Shown piece by piece: positions 54,528-61,824 of a stretch of DNA of 64,000 nucleotides (its first letter is position 1; every line of letters begins with the position of its first letter). Source of the stretch: Bacillota bacterium (GTDB lineage Bacteria > Bacillota > Clostridia > Lachnospirales > Lachnospiraceae). Under the pieces are notes generated by a model that saw nothing but the letters and a program-made list of their open reading frames with translations, made no database searches and was not told where the DNA came from. The position numbers and the translations under genes are program-made. Location: the NCBI GenBank assembly GCA_023436065.1, contig JAEZKU010000002.1, positions 1 through 64,000 of the forward strand, written 5' to 3'.

Positions 54528-56356
54528 TACGCAATCACCTCCTGAAGGTCCTCTACGGCAAGATAATTCTTCGCCTGCTTGTGATACATGTCTGCATAGG
54601 AACCATTTAGCTCCATCAATTCCTGATGGGTTCCCCGTTCGATAATGGTCCCATGCTCCAGCATAAATACCATATCTGCGTTACGGACGGAGGACAGCCG
54701 GTGGGATATGAAAATTATCGTCTTATCGATACTGTCCTTCATGATACTGTCATATAGCTCATATTCCGCAATCGGATCGAGTGCACTTGAGGGTTCATCG
54801 AACACCTTGATGGGGACATTCTTAACGAAAGCCCTTGCCACAACTATCTTCTGGAACTCTCCACCTGAAAGAAGGATTCCCTCTTCGTCAAATTCCTTGG
54901 TCATGATAGTATCAAGCCCCTTCGGTAAGGTCTTGATCTTGTCGTATACGCCGGCCTTTGTCAGTGCGTCAACTACCGCAGCATCATCTTTTGCACTACA
55001 CTCCCGCATCAAGACATTTTCCCTGATGGACAGTGCGAATATCTTATAATCCTGAAAGGCCGCAGCGAACAGACTGCGATAGGCCCTTAGGTTGTATTCC
55101 TTTATATTGATGCCGTTTACCAGGATCTCACCCTCATCGGGGTCATATAACCGAAACAGCAGCTTAATGATTGTTGTCTTCCCTGCGCCATTATGTCCTA
55201 CTAAAGCCACGCGGGAATTACCCTCAATATAAAAGGAAAGATTGTTAATGATCCGGCTCTCCGCCTTATAGCCAAAGCTGACATTGCGAAACTCGATGGA
55301 GGTAATCTCGTTCTCCGGCATTATCCCATCATAATCCTCTGGGAGCTTCTCCTCATATTCAAGAAAGGTCCTTAAATTCTCAACAAATAAGCCCTGTTTC
55401 ATGCTCTCCATAAGACTCTCCGTAAACCCGATCAAAATCCAGGAGGCCGACACCATAGTGCTGGAGAGTACAGCTAACTCAGCCAGATCCAAAGATCTTC
55501 CAACGATTGCACGATATGCCCCGTACATGAGTACACCTTCAAACATGACCGTAAAGGTAAGATAATTGCGGATCCAGGTTGGCACGTTAATCTTTAAGGC
55601 GTACTGATCAGCCATCTTATAGATTCCTTTCATGGCCTCCACATATTTATTCTTGAGGATATGAAAGACCTTTGATAACCGAATTTCTTTGGAATAGTCC
55701 GCCAGATACATGACACGGTTCACATAGTCAAGTCTTCTCTTATAAGGTGCCATTGCCTTATCCCTCTCATATTCGGCTTTATGATATATGTAACCAAATA
55801 AGAAGTTTCCGACAATCGGAGATAGAATAAAAAGCACTACCGGCTTGTCAATCATAAACATCGTAGCAAATACAACAATTGCCGCTATCCCTCCGGCGAT
55901 AATACCAAAGAAGTTCTGAATGACCTGTATCAGCTTATCACTGGCACCATCTACAGCCAGGGTATATCTGTTATAAAAGCTGCTGTCTTCAAAGCACCTA
56001 AGCTCCACATTGCCGGCTTTCTGATAAAGCTTCTGGTAAAGCTTCTGATAGATCGTCGCGCTGGCCATTGGAATATAGGCACCTTCTATAAATGAATGAT
56101 AGAATGCGATTGCCATAAAGAAACCGCCTGATATGAGGATGAACCGTAGTATATGAGAAAAGCTTTCTCCCTGTTGAATTGCTCCGACCAAATACCGGAT
56201 AAAAAAGTAGCTATAGAATACCCAGGCGATATATTCAAACGCCTTTCCTAAAGCTGATTGCAGGACTGCCCCCTTTTTAATCCCCCACATTAGTCGGATT
56301 GAGTAAAAGATGTTATTGAGTGCTCTTGTCTTCTTCATTTTTGATTGCTGTTCCAT
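54527..56356 (-). CDS. ABC exporter half-transporter, first subunit
   Basis: The 609-residue subunit has the same exporter layout: membrane domain, P-loop VGHNGAGKTT, signature LSGGEFQK, Walker B IKVFDEPSSALD and H-loop FISHRLS. Ser to Phe after LSGGE distinguishes its signature from the partner. It is transcribed first, from the extended -10 promoter at 56444-56473. The pair is divergent from the HrtB-like operon, with 490 bp between. Confidence 0.9.
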   Translation of the reverse strand: MEQQSKMKKTRALNNIFYSIRLMWGIKKGAVLQSALGKAFEYIAWVFYSYFFIRYLVGAIQQGESFSHILRFILISGGFFMAIAFYHSFIEGAYIPMASATIYQKLYQKLYQKAGNVELRCFEDSSFYNRYTLAVDGASDKLIQVIQNFFGIIAGGIAAIVVFATMFMIDKPVVLFILSPIVGNFLFGYIYHKAEYERDKAMAPYKRRLDYVNRVMYLADYSKEIRLSKVFHILKNKYVEAMKGIYKMADQYALKINVPTWIRNYLTFTVMFEGVLMYGAYRAIVGRSLDLAELAVLSSTMVSASWILIGFTESLMESMKQGLFVENLRTFLEYEEKLPEDYDGIMPENEITSIEFRNVSFGYKAESRIINNLSFYIEGNSRVALVGHNGAGKTTIIKLLFRLYDPDEGEILVNGINIKEYNLRAYRSLFAAAFQDYKIFALSIRENVLMRECSAKDDAAVVDALTKAGVYDKIKTLPKGLDTIMTKEFDEEGILLSGGEFQKIVVARAFVKNVPIKVFDEPSSALDPIAEYELYDSIMKDSIDKTIIFISHRLSSVRNADMVFMLEHGTIIERGTHQELMELNGSYADMYHKQAKNYLAVEDLQEVIA

Positions 56357-56443
56357 AACTTCCCCCTATGTGAAGTAAACCAGCGCTATGGGCTGGATTC
56401 GTGTTGCGAATATGTGTAGTTGTAATCAGTTGACATATGCTAA

Positions 56444-56473
56444 ATTATACCATAAGTGGAAGGGGGATGTAAA
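56444..56473 (-). promoter_or_regulatory. Extended -10 promoter of the ABC exporter operon
   Basis: On the minus strand TTTACA (56468-56473) and TATAAT (56444-56449) are spaced by 18 bp, with TGG just before the -10 (extended -10). It lies 87 nt before the first exporter gene. Confidence 0.65.
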
Positions 56474-56586
56474 TTAATACCTGTTATCGAGTTTGATTAT
56501 AATCGAATATGAGAATTTACTGGAACCCCCGAAATTCATTGGCTAATCGAAATAGGGGCGTACAGTACTACGTAATCTATATTTAT

Positions 56587-56650
56587 GAACCTTGCCTGCC
56601 ATGAAATCAGTTTTAAGCAGGCTTGTTCAAGTTCTCTGCGGATAACGGAA
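56587..56650 (+). repeat. Hairpin-plus-tag intergenic repeat, copy D (degenerate)
   Basis: GAACCTTGCCTGC (56587-56599) and GCAGGCTTGTTC (56617-56628) pair with an internal mismatch, followed closely by TCTCTGCGGATAACGGAA (56633-56650). The tag core GCGGATAACGG is the same as in the other copies; the T-tract is missing and the setting is divergent, so it is unlikely to be a gene-end terminator here. Confidence 0.5.
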
Positions 56651-56846
56651 TCGAATACGTAAGTAAATAAGCGTCGTTTGCTCGCCTTATTGTGACAGGT
56701 ATAAGAAGCTTGTTTTGAATTTTGGTCATATTCAGGTCACATTGATGATTTATTTTAGATAAATCGATGATGATTGCAGCTGTAATGATAAATAAATTTA
56801 CTGTAACAATAGGAAAATGATAAAGATAGAAGGAAAGAGGTAAATT

Positions 56847-57938
56847 ATGAAATTAGCATGGAAAGAAATAAGGCATAGTAAAACAAAATATATATTAATT
56901 GAAAGCATATTGGTTTTGATGATCTTTATGGTGGTATTTCTATCAGGGCTGGCAAATGGATTGGGCGATGCCATTAGTGCATCAATTGATAAGACGGATG
57001 CGGAGTACTTCGTAATTAGTACAGATGCAGAGAAATTAATTTCCACTTCCAATATAGAAAAGGAAGCCCTAGAGCAAGTAGCCGCTCAAACTAAGGACAA
57101 TGTAACAAGTCTGAATATCAAAAGATCAAATGTAAATTCATTTGATAATGAGAAAAAATTAGATATAACCTACTTCTCTATTGATCCGAATAGCTTCTTA
57201 TCTCCTAAGATTTCGGAAGGGGAAGTATTATCAAAGTCTAAGGCACAAAATCCGGTTGTACTGGATGATTCTTTTAAAGAACAAATGGTAGCCGTTGGAG
57301 ATGTAGTAGAGGATTCTGTAACAGGCATTCAATTAACCGTAGTGGGATTTACAGAGGATGAACTTTATGGACACTCACCGGTAGGGTTTATTGGAACAGA
57401 TACATTTACAGCACTAAATCAAGAGATAAATCCGGCTTATATAGAGAAGTTTAATGCAATTGCAGTACAGGGTTCAGACATTGAGAATATTAATGTGAAA
57501 GGACTAGAAGTTGTTGATAAAGCAACCATTATTAATAATCTTCCCGGATATGCTGCAGAGCAGTTGACAATAAAAATGATCCTCTGGGTTCTGGTTATCA
57601 TCTCAGCAGCAGTATTAGGTGTATTTTTCTATGTATTAACAATACAGAAACAAAAACAGTTTGGCGTACTTAAAGCAATAGGAATGAAGATGTCAGAACT
57701 TACAAGCTACATTATGAATCAGGTTCTAATTCTTTCTCTCATTGGGGTAACAATCGGTAACCTCATAGCGATTGGTATGGCCTCAATGCTCCCAAGTAGT
57801 ATGCCCTTCTTTCTTAAAACACCGATGGTAATTATCATATCTGTTGTATTTATAGCGATATCGTTATTTACCAGTTTAGTATCTGTTCGAAAAGTTGCAA
57901 AAGTTGATCCAATGGTTATAATAGGAGGTAATGAATAA
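56847..57938 (+). CDS. HrtB-like ABC transporter permease (FtsX/MacB fold)
   Basis: The 363-residue permease has one membrane helix at 18-38, an extracellular MacB-type domain (about 45-245), and three C-terminal helices (about 248-268, 290-312, 325-347) with the FtsX signature QFGVLKAIGMKMSELTSYI. The opening MKLAWKEIRHSKTKYILIES and the size match HrtB of the haem-export pair HrtAB. It overlaps the ATPase gene by 1 nt. With the downstream regulator/kinase the layout equals HrtBA-HssRS, suggesting export of a toxic membrane-active molecule such as haem; the ligand is an inference. Confidence 0.85.
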   Translation: MKLAWKEIRHSKTKYILIESILVLMIFMVVFLSGLANGLGDAISASIDKTDAEYFVISTDAEKLISTSNIEKEALEQVAAQTKDNVTSLNIKRSNVNSFDNEKKLDITYFSIDPNSFLSPKISEGEVLSKSKAQNPVVLDDSFKEQMVAVGDVVEDSVTGIQLTVVGFTEDELYGHSPVGFIGTDTFTALNQEINPAYIEKFNAIAVQGSDIENINVKGLEVVDKATIINNLPGYAAEQLTIKMILWVLVIISAAVLGVFFYVLTIQKQKQFGVLKAIGMKMSELTSYIMNQVLILSLIGVTIGNLIAIGMASMLPSSMPFFLKTPMVIIISVVFIAISLFTSLVSVRKVAKVDPMVIIGGNE

Positions 57939-58627
57939 TGAATAATGTATATGCATTGCAGTTAAATAATATATCAAAGTCATATCAGGATGGTGACCAA
58001 GAAAATGACATCCTTAAGGATATCTCTCTGGAGGTAAAGCCTGGTGAGTTTATCGCAATTATCGGACCCTCCGGCTCTGGTAAAAGTACCTTTTTATCCA
58101 TTTCAGGTGCCTTACTTTCACCGACAGATGGTAGTGTTACAGTAGGTGGATCTAAAATCCAGAAGAAACATAATAAGAAGCTGGTTAAAATTCGTAGAGA
58201 AAAGATTGGATTTATATTTCAGAGCCATCACTTACTTCCCTTTTTAACGGCAAAAGAGCAGCTAACCTTTGTTCAAAATATGAATAAAAAGAGTGACAAT
58301 CCGGATTTGAATGCAGACGACATGCTGGCGGATCTTGGACTCTCAGGATGTGCAAATAAATATCCGGCAAAGATGTCTGGCGGAGAAAAACAACGTGTAG
58401 CCATTGCAAGAGCATTTATGAACAATCCGGATATTATTCTAGCTGATGAGCCGACAGCTAGCTTGGATGGAGTTAGGGGCAGACAGGTAGTGGAATTAAT
58501 TAAGAAGGAAGTTAAGAAGCATAATAAGGCAGCCGTTATGGTAACGCATGATGAAAGAGTATTGGACTTGGTTGATGTGGTATATCGATTAGAAAATTCT
58601 CAGCTAAAGAAGGTTGTGAATCAATAG
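57938..58627 (+). CDS. HrtA-like ABC transporter ATPase (LolD/MacB type)
   Basis: The 229-residue ATPase has P-loop GPSGSGKST, Q-loop FIFQSHHLLPFLTAKEQ, signature MSGGEKQR, Walker B IILADEPTASLD and H-loop VMVTHDERVLD. The FQSHHLLPF stretch is characteristic of the MacB/LolD/HrtA class that powers mechanotransmission rather than substrate channeling. The start codon overlaps the permease stop (TAATG). It ends 20 nt before the response regulator. Confidence 0.92.
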   Translation: MNNVYALQLNNISKSYQDGDQENDILKDISLEVKPGEFIAIIGPSGSGKSTFLSISGALLSPTDGSVTVGGSKIQKKHNKKLVKIRREKIGFIFQSHHLLPFLTAKEQLTFVQNMNKKSDNPDLNADDMLADLGLSGCANKYPAKMSGGEKQRVAIARAFMNNPDIILADEPTASLDGVRGRQVVELIKKEVKKHNKAAVMVTHDERVLDLVDVVYRLENSQLKKVVNQ

Positions 58628-58647
58628 TTAGAAAGTAGGTGAATCGC

Positions 58648-59331
58648 ATGTTCTCCATTCTCGTTGTAGAAGATGATGAGACATTAAATAAGATGATATG
58701 CGCTAAATTAAAGCAGGAGTCATACCGTGTTTTTTCGGCATATGATGGAGAGCAGGCGTTAGACTTACTGGATAAGGAGCATATTGATCTGATTATAAGC
58801 GATATCATGATGCCAAAGATGGACGGATATCAGTTAACCAAGGAACTTCGAGATGCAGCCTATACGATTCCAATCCTAATGATTACAGCAAAGAACAGCC
58901 TTGAGGATATGGAGAAAGGATTTCGTGCTGGAACCGATGATTATATGATTAAGCCGATCAGCTTGAGAGAAATGGTACTCCGAGTAAAGGCCTTGCTAAG
59001 AAGAGCACAAATAGCAAATGAGAGAAAGTTAGTCATTGGTGATACTTTTCTCGATTATAATGCCCTGACAGTCAAGATCAATGAGGAACTATTTGAAATG
59101 CCACCCAAGGAATTTTATCTACTTTTTAAGCTTCTAAGCAATCCGAATAAGATATTTACACGACAAGAGTTAATGGATGAGATATGGGGGATGGATACGG
59201 ATGTGGACGATCGTACCATCGATTCTCATATCAAGAAGCTCCGTAGAAAATTTGAAGATTGTGTTGATTTTGAAATAGTGACTATTCGTGGGTTAGGATA
59301 TAAATCTAAACTATCGGGAAAGGATTTGTAA
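58648..59331 (+). CDS. OmpR-family response regulator, HssR-like
   Basis: The 227-residue regulator has receiver residues Glu8/Asp9/Asp10 and Asp52 (LIISDIMMPKMDGYQL), the switch Thr and Lys (ITAKNS; IKPISLRE), and an OmpR winged helix (MPPKEFYLLFKLLSNPNKIFTRQELMDEIW). Start ATG 58648 has AGG at 8 nt; a GTG nine bases upstream overlaps the ribosome site. It follows the ABC transporter genes and precedes its kinase by 5 nt, so the whole four-gene set is one autoregulated unit. Confidence 0.9.
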   Translation: MFSILVVEDDETLNKMICAKLKQESYRVFSAYDGEQALDLLDKEHIDLIISDIMMPKMDGYQLTKELRDAAYTIPILMITAKNSLEDMEKGFRAGTDDYMIKPISLREMVLRVKALLRRAQIANERKLVIGDTFLDYNALTVKINEELFEMPPKEFYLLFKLLSNPNKIFTRQELMDEIWGMDTDVDDRTIDSHIKKLRRKFEDCVDFEIVTIRGLGYKSKLSGKDL

Positions 59332-59336
59332 ATCCT

Positions 59337-60416
59337 ATGACAAAGACTATAAAACGAAAGTATAAGATATCCCTACGGTCTAAACTTGCCTTGGCATCTA
59401 TAATTATACTCTGCGCATCCTGCCTAATTGCTTACTTTATTGTATTTATGGGGTTCTCTTATCTCTATGATGGTCCCACTACAAGTACGGTTGTATTACT
59501 CATGTGTCTTACTACTTGTGCCATAACCATGATTATAGGTGGTGTTGCGCTATGGCATTCAGCTTCCTATGTAACAAATCCTATTACCAAAATAAGCGAT
59601 GGGATGCAAAAAGTGGCAGATGGAGACTTTTTTGTTCAACTATCAATTAGTGATACACACAGAAAGAAACAGAGAGATGGAAATGATGATGAAATTTTTG
59701 TTATGGCAGATAACTTTAATAAAATGACACGGGAATTAAATGGCATGGATTACATGAGAAAGGATTTTATGAGTAATGTAGCCCATGAAATCAAGACACC
59801 GGTAGCTGCAATTACTGGATTTTCTGAGATGCTAATGGATGGTGGTCTTAGTGAAGAGGAACAGGTAGAATATCTTACTTATATTTATCAAGAAGCCCAG
59901 AGACTCTCACGTATCAATGAAAATATGCTTCAAATGTCTAGACTTGATCATCAGAATATCGTGGATCTGACCAAAGAGGTAAAAGTAGATGAGCAGATTC
60001 GACATTGTATTATTCTCTTAGGAGAAAAGTGGTTTGATAGGGAGATACAATATGATCTTGATTTGGAGAAATGTAGTATTGTAAGTAATTATGACTTGCT
60101 CTTGCAGCTATGGACGAACCTAATTGATAATGCGATTAAGTATTCCAAGAAAGAGTGCATCATTGGAATTACAACAAAGATAGTAGATAATTTTTTGATA
60201 TTTATCATCAGAGATGAAGGTGTTGGAATATCAGAAGATAAGTTAAATAGAATTTATGATAGATTCTATCAATGTGATGAGTCGCACAAAAAGCAAGGAA
60301 GTGGATTGGGACTTTCCATCGTAAAGAGAATTATTGAACTTCTGAATGGTTCAATTGCTTGTGAAAGTGAGTTGGGGAAAGGAACTACATTTACTGTGAG
60401 GCTACCTATTTCATAA
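59337..60416 (+). CDS. Short-loop (intramembrane-sensing) histidine kinase, HssS-like position
   Basis: The 359-residue kinase has two membrane helices (about 17-40 and 50-73) joined by only about ten residues (SYLYDGPTTS), then a HAMP linker, phospho-acceptor His150 (VAHEIKTPVAAITGF), and ATPase motifs LIDNAIKYSKK, RDEGVGISEDK and GSGLGLSIVKRII. The minimal outer loop means the signal is likely read within the membrane or via the ABC transporter itself, as in intramembrane-sensing kinases. S. aureus HssS is about 100 residues longer with a real sensor domain, so ligand equivalence is doubtful. Confidence 0.88.
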   Translation: MTKTIKRKYKISLRSKLALASIIILCASCLIAYFIVFMGFSYLYDGPTTSTVVLLMCLTTCAITMIIGGVALWHSASYVTNPITKISDGMQKVADGDFFVQLSISDTHRKKQRDGNDDEIFVMADNFNKMTRELNGMDYMRKDFMSNVAHEIKTPVAAITGFSEMLMDGGLSEEEQVEYLTYIYQEAQRLSRINENMLQMSRLDHQNIVDLTKEVKVDEQIRHCIILLGEKWFDREIQYDLDLEKCSIVSNYDLLLQLWTNLIDNAIKYSKKECIIGITTKIVDNFLIFIIRDEGVGISEDKLNRIYDRFYQCDESHKKQGSGLGLSIVKRIIELLNGSIACESELGKGTTFTVRLPIS

Positions 60417-60529
60417 GCGGGATAAAGATATTTTAAGTAGATATATTAAGGTTTCAATGAAGAGTTATTCATAAAGAAGCTATATAACGGTGATTCCGAA
60501 TACTCGGAATCACGTAGGAGGAATAAAAG

Positions 60530-60565
60530 ATGCTCACCAGCGGGTTCGCATTTTATTCTTCCTGA
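60530..60565 (+). CDS. Possible 11-codon leader ORF with sequestered ribosome site
   Basis: AGGAGG (60516-60521) lies exactly 8 nt before an ATG that opens a tiny frame, MLTSGFAFYSS, closed by TGA. The stem 60517-60533/60548-60562 would bury both the ribosome site and the start. It is followed by a terminator. It could be a regulatory leader peptide or coincidence; there is no homologue evidence. Confidence 0.2.
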   Translation: MLTSGFAFYSS

Positions 60566-60582
60566 CTCACTTTTATAATTAC

Positions 60583-60648
60583 AAAATAAGGTTATGTCAT
60601 CAAAATCGGTGCCATAACCTTATTTTTTAGTTAAGCGGATAACGGGAA
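60583..60648 (+). repeat. Hairpin-plus-tag intergenic repeat, copy C (terminator)
   Basis: AAAATAAGGTTATG (60583-60596) and CATAACCTTATTTT (60613-60626) pair perfectly; a T-run overlaps the right arm and the tag TTAAGCGGATAACGGGAA (60631-60648) follows. The loop (TCATC..CGGTGC) matches copy A while the stem bases differ in a compensated way. Confidence 0.8.
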
Positions 60649-60848
60649 AGGAATACATTAGAGAACATGGGAAGGCCTTATCTAATGATTGTCAGATGAT
60701 AAGGACATGGTAGTCAGGAGACAGTTTGATGTTAGGGAAATAATTGATTAAGAAGAATAGGCGACGATTGGTAGACAACTAGAGACATTACATAAAATAA
60801 AAAGACGTTAAATGAAAGCTTAATGGAGCAACTGTTAACAAATTTATA

Positions 60849-60877
60849 TTTCATTTTGTCGATATATGTGGTAAAAT
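60849..60877 (+). promoter_or_regulatory. Extended -10 promoter of the reverse-transcriptase region
   Basis: TTTCAT (60849-60854) and TAAAAT (60872-60877) are spaced by 17 bp, with TGG before the -10 (extended -10). It points into a 365-nt leader ahead of the 190-residue protein gene, so it would produce a long untranslated RNA or mRNA leader. Confidence 0.5.
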
Positions 60878-60888
60878 ATGGATAATAA

Positions 60889-61089
60889 CTTAATTTAGAA
60901 AAGAAGTTTCAGGGTGTAGAAGAATGGTCTGATAGGATAAGAGAATATGGTAAAAGTAAAGGAGTTATTGTAGAGCATTATATTATTTGCTCTAGACTAA
61001 GAGAGACGATAGAGGGTACGTCAGTTGCAAAAGCAGGTGCGCTTGAAAAATATATGCTAGTTTATTTTATTATAACAAATGTGGAGTAG
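60889..61089 (+). pseudogene. Unrecognised 66-codon open stretch without a start codon
   Basis: A frame from 60889 to TAG 61087-61089 stays open for 66 codons. It encodes a protein-like sequence (FQGVEEWSDRIREYGKSKG, then SVAKAGALEKYMLVYF), but has no ATG, GTG or TTG with a ribosome site before codon 52. It may be the tail of a decayed gene or chance openness inside an RNA leader. I do not recognise the family. Confidence 0.3.
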
Positions 61090-61248
61090 CACAATGGCCA
61101 GTGCAGGGGGTATATTGCACAAATAAGAAATAGTTTATGTTTAGAATTGAATCATGAGTATTGGATATCAATGATCAAGTTGTGAATGTGTATTTTCAAC
61201 CAGAAAAAATCAAAATTATTTGATATACTAAGAAAGGAATGTAAAATT

Positions 61249-61821
61249 ATGATAAATGATGCGGAAAGTGTAGACATTGAAAGAAGATCAAATGTCGATT
61301 ACTATAAAGATCTGCTCAAATCTTATATTCTGGGCAGCGATACTCTACCACAAATACCAGAAACAGAAATGGAACGATATATTGCAGTGTTTTCATTATA
61401 TCTACGGCATTCCAATGAAGCATATAAATACAATCTCCCTTATTTAGGAAATCAACACAAGAGCTTTGTAGCTTTTTTGACATCTGCTCCTGGAAAAGCA
61501 GAAAAATTGCTTAATATTATTAAGAGCATTAATAAATCTGAAGCTGTTAGAAAGTTAATAGATAACAACGCTAAATTTAAAGAAGAATTAAGCGTATCAT
61601 TAAATGATTTTTTATCAGCTGACTTGTCTGAAAATATTGATTTTCATAGGTCATTTTCTCTTTCAGGTGCAACTCGCAGAAAAGAAGAAGACTTGATTAC
61701 TATAGAGTACAAGCAACAAGTTAGAGTTGTAAAATTATCAAATTCAAAGAAGTCAGACCTTGAAAAAATCACATCTGCAGTTGAAAAAATTCTTAGCAAT
61801 AGTTTAAAAGGTGGGGGGTAA
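61249..61821 (+). CDS. Unknown 190-residue protein, partner of the reverse transcriptase
   Basis: The protein is charged, largely helical and cytoplasmic, with no membrane segment or motif I recognise. It has a helical N-terminal half (YYKDLLKSYIL; MERYIAVFSLYLRHS), a central LTSAPGKAEKLLNIIKSI helix, and a C-terminal beta-alpha element (ITIEYKQQVRVVKLSNSKKSDLEKITSAVEKIL). I start at ATG 61249, with AAAGGA about 10 nt upstream; a longer frame from 61186 lacks a ribosome site. Its stop lies 3 nt before the GTG of the RT gene, and the RT ribosome site is inside its last codons, so both are translated together. Base composition is clearly richer in A+T than the rest of the window. Confidence 0.75.
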   Translation: MINDAESVDIERRSNVDYYKDLLKSYILGSDTLPQIPETEMERYIAVFSLYLRHSNEAYKYNLPYLGNQHKSFVAFLTSAPGKAEKLLNIIKSINKSEAVRKLIDNNAKFKEELSVSLNDFLSADLSENIDFHRSFSLSGATRRKEEDLITIEYKQQVRVVKLSNSKKSDLEKITSAVEKILSNSLKGGG

Positions 61822-61824
61822 ATA

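Larger units (their letters stand above)
56357..56846. other. Divergent intergenic region of 490 bp
   Basis: Between the ABC exporter (minus) and the HrtB-like gene (plus). It holds the minus-strand promoter at 56444-56473 and a degenerate hairpin-plus-tag element at 56587-56650. I find no reading frame with a ribosome site. The last 150 bp, AT-rich, should carry the promoter and regulator sites of the plus-strand operon, but no clear palindrome is seen. Confidence 0.5.
60417..60848. other. Intergenic region with stacked hairpins
   Basis: This stretch holds three hairpins in a row and no substantial gene. GTGATTCCGA/TCGGAATCAC (60490-60513) comes first. Next is a bulged stem between 60517-60533 and 60548-60562. 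Last is repeat copy C at 60583-60648. The remaining 200 bp are featureless and AT-rich. Confidence 0.5.

Noticed and set aside
60631..60648. GCGGATAAC in the repeat tag equals half of the E. coli lac operator
   Set aside because: Only nine bases match, the symmetric half is absent, and the same core recurs after hairpins unrelated to sugar genes; similarity is taken as chance.
60583..60648. Tag begins GTTAAGC, resembling the GTTRRRY core of integron attC sites
   Set aside because: The partner RYYYAAC core and imperfect attC arms are missing, no integrase gene is present, and the hairpins behave as gene-end structures.
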